Assembly (NCBI RefSeq): GCF_024580735.1
Contig: NZ_JANIJX010000018.1
Location: forward strand, 23,129-87,128
Origin: Brevibacterium moorei
Lineage (GTDB): Bacteria > Actinomycetota > Actinomycetes > Actinomycetales > Brevibacteriaceae
Length of the DNA stretch: 64,000 bases
Direction: 5' to 3'
Numbering within the stretch: position 1 is the first letter of the stretch; every line of letters begins with the position of its first letter. Below the pieces are notes generated by a model. The model was given only the letters and a program-made list of their open reading frames with translations. It was not told where the DNA came from and did not search any database. A program made the position numbers and the translations under genes. Of this stretch, positions 25,780 to 32,821 are shown piece after piece.

Positions 25780-27357
25780 ATGAGCACTCTTTTCGCGCTG
25801 CCCGATGTGGGCGAAGGACTGACCGAGGCCGACATCGTCGCATGGAAGGTCGCCCCGGGCGACACCGTGACGGTCAACCAGGTGCTGGTCGAAATCGAGA
25901 CGGCCAAATCGCTGGTCGAACTGCCCAGCCCACAGGCGGGCGTGATCACCGGGCTGCTGGTGAACGAGGGCCAGACCGTCGAGGTCGGCACCCCCATCGT
26001 CGAATTCGACGGCGGCACCGGTGCGGCTCCCGGTGGATCCGGTACTGCAGGCGCTAGCGGCGCCGAGGCCCCCGCCGGTTCCGCTGCAGCCACGGCCGCC
26101 GCCGTGGTCGGGGCAGCCGCTGGTGCGGCGCCCGGCACTGCAGCCGGAGCGGCGGCAGTGGCGCCGGCCGAATCCGGAGACGGCCCCAATCTGGTGGGCT
26201 ACGGCTCCAAGGCCGGGTCCAAGAAGCGCAGGCCCCGCAAGGCGGGCGCCCCTGTCGCTGGTGCTGCGACCGCGGTGTCGGCCGGCGCAGCCGCACCTGC
26301 TGCTGCCACTCCGGTCGCCGCGGCTGTACCGGCTGCCGGCGCGCAGAGCCAGGCACCCGCGCAGAGCCCGGCGGGGACCTCGGCCACGGCCGCAGGGTCC
26401 ATCGGGGCTCGGCCGCTGGCCAAGCCGCCGGTGCGCAAGGCCGCCACGGACGCGGGCGTCGACCTGTCGCTGATCACCCCGACCGGTGTCCACGGCGAGG
26501 TCACCCGCGCCGATTTCGAAGCCTTCCTGGCAGGCGGCGCTGCGGGCGCGACCTCCGGGCCGGTTGCCGCGGCGGGCGCAGGAACAGCGGGAGCGGCTGG
26601 GGCCTCGGCCACGGTGAGCGGACTGCCCACGGGCCAGAGCGCCGCGCGCGATGCGAACCCGGCCGAGCTGCAGGAGCGCATGCCGTTCAAGGGCGTCACG
26701 AAGTTCATGGCGCAGGCGATGGCGACCTCGGCGTTCACCGCGCCCCACGTCACGGAATTCCTCGAGGTCGATGCCACGGGCACGATGGACTTCGTCCGCA
26801 CGCTCAAGGCCGGCAAGGTCCTAGGCGAGGGCGTCAAAGTCACGCCGCTGCTGGTCGTCGCACGCGCCGTCATCTGGGCGGCGCTGCGCAATCCGCGGAT
26901 CAACTCGTGCTTCGACGGCGATGACATCCTCATCAAGCACTACATCAACCTGGGCATCGCCGCGGCGACCCCGCGCGGGCTGATCGTGCCGAACATCAAG
27001 CGCGCGGACGCACTGGGCCTGGAGGACCTGGCCCGCGAGCTGCGCGCGCTGACGAACACGGCGCGTGAGGGCAGGACGACTCCTGCGGCGCAGGCCGGCG
27101 GCACGATCACGATCACCAATGTGGGCGTGTTCGGCGTGGACACGGGCACCCCGATCATCAACCCCGGTGAGGCCGCGATCGTGGCCTTCGGGGCGATCAA
27201 ACAGAAGCCCTGGGTGGTCGATGGGCAGTTGGCCGTCCGCGAGGTCACCACCCTTGCGGTGTCGGCGGATCACCGGTTGGTCGACGGCGAGGTCATTTCG
27301 AAGTTCCTGGCCGATCTGGGCCGGGCCGTCGAGGACCCGCGCATCATGCTGCTGTAG
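25780..27357 (+). CDS. 2-oxo-acid dehydrogenase E2, dihydrolipoamide acyltransferase
   Basis: 525 residues. The N-terminal lipoyl domain (1-78) has the lipoylation Lys at about 43 in ETAKS. A very long Ala/Pro/Gly linker follows, then a peripheral-subunit-binding domain (ARPLAKPPVRKAATDAGVD...GEVTRADFEAFL, about 208-252). A second Ala/Gly linker leads to the catalytic domain (about 295-525) ending in SADHRLVDGEVISKFLADL with the catalytic His and Asp. GGAGGGTAGAGGGA precedes the ATG. E3 (dihydrolipoamide dehydrogenase) is not encoded nearby. A single lipoyl domain fits branched-chain E2 better than the multi-lipoyl actinobacterial pyruvate/2-oxoglutarate E2. Confidence 0.88.
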   Translation: MSTLFALPDVGEGLTEADIVAWKVAPGDTVTVNQVLVEIETAKSLVELPSPQAGVITGLLVNEGQTVEVGTPIVEFDGGTGAAPGGSGTAGASGAEAPAGSAAATAAAVVGAAAGAAPGTAAGAAAVAPAESGDGPNLVGYGSKAGSKKRRPRKAGAPVAGAATAVSAGAAAPAAATPVAAAVPAAGAQSQAPAQSPAGTSATAAGSIGARPLAKPPVRKAATDAGVDLSLITPTGVHGEVTRADFEAFLAGGAAGATSGPVAAAGAGTAGAAGASATVSGLPTGQSAARDANPAELQERMPFKGVTKFMAQAMATSAFTAPHVTEFLEVDATGTMDFVRTLKAGKVLGEGVKVTPLLVVARAVIWAALRNPRINSCFDGDDILIKHYINLGIAAATPRGLIVPNIKRADALGLEDLARELRALTNTAREGRTTPAAQAGGTITITNVGVFGVDTGTPIINPGEAAIVAFGAIKQKPWVVDGQLAVREVTTLAVSADHRLVDGEVISKFLADLGRAVEDPRIMLL

Positions 27358-27384
27358 GGCTGGGCCGGTTCGGACTGCTTGCGA

Positions 27385-27448
27385 CTTGTGGCCATCTGTT
27401 TCAGATTTCACTGTTTGAACAGTGAAATCTGAAACAGATGGCCACAAG
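27385..27448. repeat. 31-bp perfect inverted repeat, copy D
   Basis: A perfect palindrome: arms 27385-27415 and 27418-27448 with a two-base centre. Each arm contains the near-palindrome ATCTGTTTCAGAT, so the structure is nested. It starts 28 bases past the E2 stop. A related imperfect copy lies at 28751-28813, on the other side of the single gene between them. Likely a terminator-like hairpin or the end of a cassette. Confidence 0.85.
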
Positions 27449-27491
27449 ACTTGAGGTGGGGGCACCGCAGGTCAATCGTCTGTGGAGCGAA

Positions 27492-28739
27492 ATGGTGTTA
27501 TACACAGGAGAACACCGTCCTCTTCCAATGATCGTCCATTGTTGTCACGATCATGACATGTATAACGTCGTATCGCGTCAAACGCTTATCAATGCGCAGT
27601 TCGGAGTGCGGGACATCTACTCTGCGGTGGGCTGCTGCATGCGGACCGTGGCGAGCGGGATGTTCGCAGTCGCGAGGATCTGTGCTGATCCGCGCCACAT
27701 CCCCTTCCGGGATTGGATCGATTCCCCGGAGCTCCTGGAGAACCCCGAGCACGGCGAGCAAGCGGCCAAGGCGTTGGTCTACGAGCAGAGGACCAAGCAC
27801 CATCTGGGCCACCTCGCTGAGTACGGCCTGCTCGAAGGGCAGGTGCTCAGCCACCACAGCGCTGCCGCCGCCCAGCGGATACCCCTGATGGACAGCCACT
27901 TGGACCGATTCTCCATATCGGACCCACTGCGCCCAGCTGTGAGGACGACTCGTCTGCAGCGGCGTAAGCGCGAGATCCCGGAGGCCTTCGTGCACAGTTC
28001 CTGCATCGACCTGCCCGGCATCCCGATGAGCAACCCCATCTGGACAGTGGCCGACCTGCTGCGAGACGCGGATCCGCTGCAGGGCTTCATCGCTGCGGAC
28101 GCCTATATCGGCGGGCGCTCCGATGTGGATGCAGGCGTCCTGCACCGGTACCCGCAGCGCTTCGCGAACTGGCGTCCGCCCGTGGCGGTGCCCCAGGTGG
28201 GGATCGGGTATCCGGGGGTGCGGGCCCGGTACTACGAGGACTTCGCGGTTCGTCGGGCCCGGCTGCACGAGGTCCTCGGCATGTTGGAGGATCTGGCCGG
28301 CGCCTATGGAATGAAGCGGGCGCGCCGGCTGGCGGACTGGGCCACCGGCCTGGCGGAATCGCCTTTGGAGAGTCTGACCGCGCTGGCCCTGCACCGGCTG
28401 GGCATTCACGACTTCACGCAGCAGATCGTCTTCGTGACCGACAACGGGTGGAATCACTATCGGGTGGATTTCCTCATCGAATCCCTGGGGGTCATCATCG
28501 AGGCAGACGGCTGGTCCAAATACACAGAGCAGGATGACATCCGTCGAGAGAAGTACCGGCAGGATTATCTGCAGCGCTACTACCGTGTGGTCCGCGTCGA
28601 ATGGGCCGACGTCGTGGGCTCGGCTGCCGGACAAGATGCAGTGCGGCAGCCGGGACGGAGCAGCGCAGTACGGAGCAGTGCGGGACACCGTGGCGGGGGA
28701 CTGCGGGCCAAATTGCGCAGCGTCGGCGTCCGGATCTGA
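27492..28739 (+). CDS. Putative endonuclease-like protein (DUF559/AbiEi-like N-terminus)
   Basis: About 415 residues. The N-terminal part (NVVSRQTLINAQFGVRDIYSAV...VASGMFAVAR) resembles the winged-helix segment of AbiEi-type antitoxin proteins. The C-terminal part (YRVDFLIESLGVIIEADGWSKY, REKYRQDYLQRYYRVVRVEWADV) matches the DUF559 restriction-endonuclease-like fold, with Asp/Glu placed as in a PD-(D/E)XK site. Such genes are common orphans in actinobacteria; the role is unknown. The frame is open from 27438, inside the inverted repeat. I prefer the ATG at 27492 (GGAG four bases upstream), but the start could be further in. The gene is bracketed by two copies of one palindrome. Confidence 0.6.
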   Translation: MVLYTGEHRPLPMIVHCCHDHDMYNVVSRQTLINAQFGVRDIYSAVGCCMRTVASGMFAVARICADPRHIPFRDWIDSPELLENPEHGEQAAKALVYEQRTKHHLGHLAEYGLLEGQVLSHHSAAAAQRIPLMDSHLDRFSISDPLRPAVRTTRLQRRKREIPEAFVHSSCIDLPGIPMSNPIWTVADLLRDADPLQGFIAADAYIGGRSDVDAGVLHRYPQRFANWRPPVAVPQVGIGYPGVRARYYEDFAVRRARLHEVLGMLEDLAGAYGMKRARRLADWATGLAESPLESLTALALHRLGIHDFTQQIVFVTDNGWNHYRVDFLIESLGVIIEADGWSKYTEQDDIRREKYRQDYLQRYYRVVRVEWADVVGSAAGQDAVRQPGRSSAVRSSAGHRGGGLRAKLRSVGVRI

Positions 28740-28750
28740 GCTACTGAAGA

Positions 28751-28813
28751 CTTGGGTCATCTGTTTCAGATGTCACCGTTCAAACAGTGGAATCTGAAAC
28801 AGATGACCCCAAG
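28751..28813. repeat. Imperfect inverted repeat, copy E (same family as 27385)
   Basis: Arms of about 30 bases from 28751 and ending at 28813 pair with one bulge and about three mismatches. They share the segment TCATCTGTTTCAGAT with copy D. It begins 12 bases after the stop of the nuclease-like gene and precedes the promoter of the large vWA/GTPase operon. Confidence 0.8.
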
Positions 28814-28850
28814 AAGTGTGTGTCACGGCAGCGCCGGGCGGAGAATCGCA

Positions 28851-28876
28851 GGGTACTCGACATGAGTAGGTATCCC
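28851..28876. promoter_or_regulatory. Dyad upstream of the vWA/GTPase operon
   Basis: A nested dyad: TACTC-GACAT-GAGTA (28854-28868) inside GGGTA...TATCCC (28851-28876). It lies about 25 bases upstream of the candidate -35. It could be an activator or repressor site for the operon; no regulator gene in the window is obviously its partner. Confidence 0.4.
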
Positions 28877-28898
28877 TGAATTACGGGATGGAAAGGAT

Positions 28899-28927
28899 TT
28901 GCGGAGCTGGATAAGCGCTGAGTAGGG
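28899..28927 (+). promoter_or_regulatory. Candidate promoter of the vWA/tubulin-like/GTPase operon
   Basis: TTGCGG (28899-28904) and TAGGGT (28922-28927) with a 17-base spacer, in the only non-coding gap ahead of the first gene (28964). A ribosome binding site GGAAGG follows at about 28948-28953. Confidence 0.45.
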
Positions 28928-28963
28928 TGAGTGAGAGTGTTCACAATGGAAGGATGATGCGGC

Positions 28964-29569
28964 GTGACATCTCCGTTCGACCACAATCAGCACGGCTCGC
29001 AGGGGAGCTGGCCGGGAGCCGCCGCGCCCTTCGGACAGAGCGCCGGTAATCCTGCGGCACCGGGCCAATCGCCCTTCGGCCCCGGCACCGGATCCGCCGG
29101 CCAGGGCCCAGGAGCGCAGGGCCCAGGAGCCCAGAGCCCTGCCGGTCAAGTACCCGCAGGGCAGAACCCCTTCGGCCAACAGGGCCCTACCCAGCAGGGC
29201 GCTACCCCGCAGACCCCCGATTCCCCCTTCTCCGCCCAGCATCCCCAGGGCGGCACTTTCGACCAGGACTTCAGCTTCGCCGGGCCCCCACTGGTCCTCC
29301 TCTACATCTCCGCGGGCCTGGCCGTCGTCGGGATCGTCCTGGCGCTGCTGCCCTGGAATTGGTTGGCGCCCATCGGCTGGTTGCTGGCCGGGCCCGGCGC
29401 CCTGCTGACTCTGGGTCGGTTCAGCGCGGTGGACACGCGCAACCGGGCCTCGGGCCTCTACGCCTTCAAGTCCCTGGCAGGTCCCCTGTACTGGACTGCC
29501 GCGGGGATCGCGGTTGTGGGAATCATCGTGACGGCGCTGTTCACCGCCTTCTGGATCGGACGGATGTGA
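28964..29569 (+). CDS. Small membrane protein with Pro/Gln/Gly-rich head
   Basis: 201 residues. Residues 1-100 are low complexity, rich in Gly, Pro and Gln with recurring NPFGQ/SPFG patterns. The last 95 form three hydrophobic segments (about 107-127, 132-150, 176-198). No enzymatic motif is seen. The GTG at 28964 has GGAAGG about 10 bases upstream and opens an operon of near-continuous genes. The same Pro/Gly/NPFG-like tails recur in the vWA protein (NPFAQTDPFAQ, NPFGAPSG) and in the 950-residue protein (DNPFGDMPF), which suggests a shared binding motif. Probably a membrane scaffold. Confidence 0.7.
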   Translation: MTSPFDHNQHGSQGSWPGAAAPFGQSAGNPAAPGQSPFGPGTGSAGQGPGAQGPGAQSPAGQVPAGQNPFGQQGPTQQGATPQTPDSPFSAQHPQGGTFDQDFSFAGPPLVLLYISAGLAVVGIVLALLPWNWLAPIGWLLAGPGALLTLGRFSAVDTRNRASGLYAFKSLAGPLYWTAAGIAVVGIIVTALFTAFWIGRM

Positions 29570-29583
29570 TGGGAAGACCAGTC

Positions 29584-32500
29584 ATGGGCAGACGCCTGAG
29601 CACTCTGGCGGGCAAGACCACCCGGCTGCTGGCGGCCTCGGCACTGCTGCTGGGCCTGAGCAGTCTGGGCACGGCCGCGAACGCCGCCCCCGCAAGCGCA
29701 CCGGAGGCCGCCGCCCCCGCCGCATCCCCGGCGACACCGGCCAACCCCGTCCCCGCGAACGCCGCCCCCGCCCAGCCGATGAACACCTCGGTCGACGGTG
29801 CATCCGGCACCTCGGCGGCGGACAGCGCGACCGATGACAAGGACGCCCTGCCCCTGCCCGAACAGTTCGGCGCCTGCGTGGCCGGCGGCGGCAAGGCCGA
29901 TCTGCTGCTGCTGATGGACTCATCGGGCAGCCTGCGCGACACCGACCCGAAGAACACGCGCGTCAAGGCCACCCTGAAGCTGCTCGACCGGCTGGCCGAC
30001 GACCCGAAAACGGAACTCAACGTCGCGCTGAGCACCTTCGCCCACGACTACCAGCGGGAACGCGACTGGACCCGGATCAACGGCCGGGCCGACGCGGAAT
30101 CGATGAGCAACTCCGTGCAGGACCTGGACAAGCGCACCGACGGCATCGACACCGACTACTGGACCGCCCTGGACTCGGCGCACAAGCAGCTGGCCGAACG
30201 GGCCTCGGCGGATGAGAAGGACGCAGGCAAGGACAGCTCGGACAACTCGGCCGGCGGCAAGAACGCGCACTGCCAGGCGATCGTCTGGCTCTCCGACGGC
30301 GAAATGGACATTCAGCAGCGCGACGCTGCCACCGCCTCCAAATACGGCAAGCGCAAGGCCTACGCCAAGGACGCCGACCTGAAGACCGACAAGGGTGTCA
30401 AGGCGGCGGAAGCAGCCGCGCAGAAGGACATCTGCCGCTCCGGCGGCCTGGCCGACCAGGTCCGCTCGGCCAAGATCGCGATGTTCGGCGTCGGCCTGGG
30501 CAAAGACGGCAAGACCTTCGATTTGATGCGCTCGATCGTCGAGGGCAAGGACTCCGGCGGTCAGACCTGCGGCAAACTCGTCGACCCCCGACCGGGCGAC
30601 TTCTACCTGGCCGATGACATCGACGATCTACTGTTGGCCTTCGACAAGATCTCCGGCCTGGGCTCCACCGTGGTCCGCCAGGACAAGGGCGTGTGCGCCG
30701 ACGGCAAGTTCTGCACCAAGCAGTCCCACCAGTTCGTGCTCGACGCCAGCACCCCGCAGGTCGACGCCTTCGCCACCGTGGACAACGACCACGTGGGCGC
30801 CATCATCATGGGCCCCGACGGCAAGAACGTGAAGCTCGACCAGGCCGATTCCGCCAAGGACATCACCGTCAGCGGCAACCGCCTGCACTACGAGTGGGAC
30901 ACCTCCGAGGGCACCAGCCTGTCGTTCAAGCTCGACGGCGCAAACGGCAAACAGGTGGGCGTGTGGCGCTTCGCCTTCGTGGCCGAGGACGATTCCGCCA
31001 ATAACGCACAGAGCCATTCGAACCTGCACATCGAACCGGCCCTCAAGCCGGTCTGGCACTCGAAGAAGTACCCCGACCCCACCACGGCGGAATTCCGTTC
31101 CGGCCAGGACTTGACCGATGTAAGCTTCGGATTCTCCGACCGCGACGGCAAGCCCGTGTCCGCCTCCGACATCCGCGGCACCGGTACATTCTCCGCGGTG
31201 TTCACCGATGCCAAGTCGGTGCCCCACACCCTGGCGCAGACCGCGAAGTTCGCAGACCTGGGATCGAAGACCTATACCTGGCCGATGCAGGACGCGCCGA
31301 CCGGTGCGGGCCACCTGCAGATGTCCCTGGCCCTGACCACGGCTTCCGCTCCGGATCCCGCGAACAAGGGCAAGACCGTGGCCGGCACCAAGCTGGGCGT
31401 GGTCGCGGTGAACCAGGACGTCAACGTGCAGGCCCCGGCGAACTACCCGTCGGTGCCCACCAAGGTGGACTTCGGCCAGGCCGAGGGCAGTGTCGATCTG
31501 CACGCGGTCCTGCCGGTGACCGGCGAGGGCTGTGCCTGGGTCGAATCGGGCAAGACGAACATCGCCGCCGCCCCCGAGGAACTCACCGGCGCGCAGGTCG
31601 GTGCCCAGGCCAATGGTAAGGACTCCTGCGTCTCCGGCGGGAACGAACTCCCCGTGGACCTGAAGTCGGATCAGACCGGCAACGGCACGGTCTCCGGCAC
31701 CTTCACCGTGATGCTGGCACCGGCTGACGGCAAGGGCGATCCGACCCCGGTCGAGGTCTCCTTCAGCGCCGGCATCAGCAAGCCGCTGAACCTGGTGAAC
31801 TTCTGGCTGGTGCTCGTGTGCGCCCTGGTCCTGGGCCCCGGCATCCCGCTGGCGCTCATGTACCTCATCAAGTGGCTGGGCGCCCGGATCCCGGCACAGC
31901 CCCTGGTGGTGGTGCGCGCGCCCGTGCAGATCACCGCAACCGAGGTCCAGCGCGAGGGCTCCCGCTTCGCCTTCAGCGCCGCGGATCTGCGCGGCACCGT
32001 GCCCGTGGACCCGCAGGGGGCCAGGCAGCTCGACGCGGCCGGCGTGACCCTGCGGACCCGGATCGGCGCCTCGCCGCTGGGCGTGGGCTACACCGCGGTC
32101 GAGGTCCCAGAGGGCACGTACACCGTGGCGGCCTCGGCGCCGGGCAAGTCGCCCGCACGCCTGCCCCTGGCGGTGCACGGTCAGTGGCTGCTGCTGCGCA
32201 CGGCGGGTGCGCCGGCGGACACCGCCGAGCTGCTGGTGCTGCTGCCGGCGAGCTGGCCCGATGCCAAGCGGCAGGAGCTGGAGACCCAGATCAATCGCGA
32301 GGCCCACGACCTCTACGCCTCCCTGCCCGCCGAGGCGCAGGCCGCCTCCGGCGGCGGCACCGATCCGAACAACCCCTGGGCCCAGAGTGGGCCGGCGGGC
32401 CCGCAGGACAATCCGTTCGCGCAGACCGACCCGTTCGCGCAGACCGCCGTATCCGGCGGCGCGGCGCCCTGGCCACAGCCGGGTCAGGGCACTCCGCCGG

Positions 32501-32742
32501 GATCGCAGGGCGGAAATCCGTTCGGCGCGCCCAGCGGGCCCGGTACCCAGGGCACACCGGGGCCACAGCCGGGTCAGGGCACTCCGCCCGGACAGCCGAG
32601 CGCACCGCCGCAGCCGCCCGCGCCCCCACAACCGCCGGCGCGCCCGCCACAGGCTCCCGGCAACCCGCCACAGCCGGGCACGCCTCCGCAACCGGGCAAT
32701 CAACCCGGGCAGCAGAACCCGTGGGGAGACGCCTCATGGTGA
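29584..32742 (+). CDS. Secreted, membrane-anchored von Willebrand factor A domain protein
   Basis: 1052 residues. A signal peptide (MGRRLSTLAGKTTRLLAASALLLGL... cleaved near ANA-AP) is followed by a low-complexity Ala/Pro segment and a vWA domain from about 104. The MIDAS motif DSSGS and downstream WLSDGEMD bind a divalent cation. A long beta-rich extracellular part follows, then one membrane helix (about 735-760, NFWLVLVCALVLGPGIPLAL) and a cytoplasmic region ending in about 130 Pro/Gln/Gly-rich residues with NPFAQ and PGQGTPP repeats. The ATG at 29584 has GGGAAG 7 bases upstream; an alternative ATG at 29569 overlaps the preceding stop. It probably senses or binds something outside and docks cytoplasmic partners through the tail. 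Confidence 0.85.
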   Translation: MGRRLSTLAGKTTRLLAASALLLGLSSLGTAANAAPASAPEAAAPAASPATPANPVPANAAPAQPMNTSVDGASGTSAADSATDDKDALPLPEQFGACVAGGGKADLLLLMDSSGSLRDTDPKNTRVKATLKLLDRLADDPKTELNVALSTFAHDYQRERDWTRINGRADAESMSNSVQDLDKRTDGIDTDYWTALDSAHKQLAERASADEKDAGKDSSDNSAGGKNAHCQAIVWLSDGEMDIQQRDAATASKYGKRKAYAKDADLKTDKGVKAAEAAAQKDICRSGGLADQVRSAKIAMFGVGLGKDGKTFDLMRSIVEGKDSGGQTCGKLVDPRPGDFYLADDIDDLLLAFDKISGLGSTVVRQDKGVCADGKFCTKQSHQFVLDASTPQVDAFATVDNDHVGAIIMGPDGKNVKLDQADSAKDITVSGNRLHYEWDTSEGTSLSFKLDGANGKQVGVWRFAFVAEDDSANNAQSHSNLHIEPALKPVWHSKKYPDPTTAEFRSGQDLTDVSFGFSDRDGKPVSASDIRGTGTFSAVFTDAKSVPHTLAQTAKFADLGSKTYTWPMQDAPTGAGHLQMSLALTTASAPDPANKGKTVAGTKLGVVAVNQDVNVQAPANYPSVPTKVDFGQAEGSVDLHAVLPVTGEGCAWVESGKTNIAAAPEELTGAQVGAQANGKDSCVSGGNELPVDLKSDQTGNGTVSGTFTVMLAPADGKGDPTPVEVSFSAGISKPLNLVNFWLVLVCALVLGPGIPLALMYLIKWLGARIPAQPLVVVRAPVQITATEVQREGSRFAFSAADLRGTVPVDPQGARQLDAAGVTLRTRIGASPLGVGYTAVEVPEGTYTVAASAPGKSPARLPLAVHGQWLLLRTAGAPADTAELLVLLPASWPDAKRQELETQINREAHDLYASLPAEAQAASGGGTDPNNPWAQSGPAGPQDNPFAQTDPFAQTAVSGGAAPWPQPGQGTPPGSQGGNPFGAPSGPGTQGTPGPQPGQGTPPGQPSAPPQPPAPPQPPARPPQAPGNPPQPGTPPQPGNQPGQQNPWGDASW

Positions 32743-32819
32743 AGCTCGGCGTGATCGCGGCACCTAAGACGCACCCCGGGGTGCACCTCGACGTTATCCA
32801 CCCGGATCCGAAAGGCTAG
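32736..32819 (+). CDS. Possible 27-residue small ORF bridging vWA and tubulin-like genes
   Basis: ATG at 32736 to TAG at 32819, 27 residues (MVKLGVIAAPKTHPGVHLDV and seven more). GGGGAGA lies 6 bases upstream, a strong ribosome binding site, and the ORF overlaps the vWA stop. Its last codons contain the GAAAGG that serves the next gene. A GCACCCCGGGGTGC palindrome (32771-32784) sits in it. It could be a translated coupling peptide or a micro-protein; it may also be chance. Confidence 0.4.
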   Translation: MVKLGVIAAPKTHPGVHLDVIHPDPKG

Positions 32820-32821
32820 AG

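Noticed and set aside
30628..32703. Antisense ORF of 691 codons opposite the vWA gene
   Set aside because: Arg/Gly/His-rich shadow translation of a GC-rich gene, no domain, and the sense frame has clear domains.
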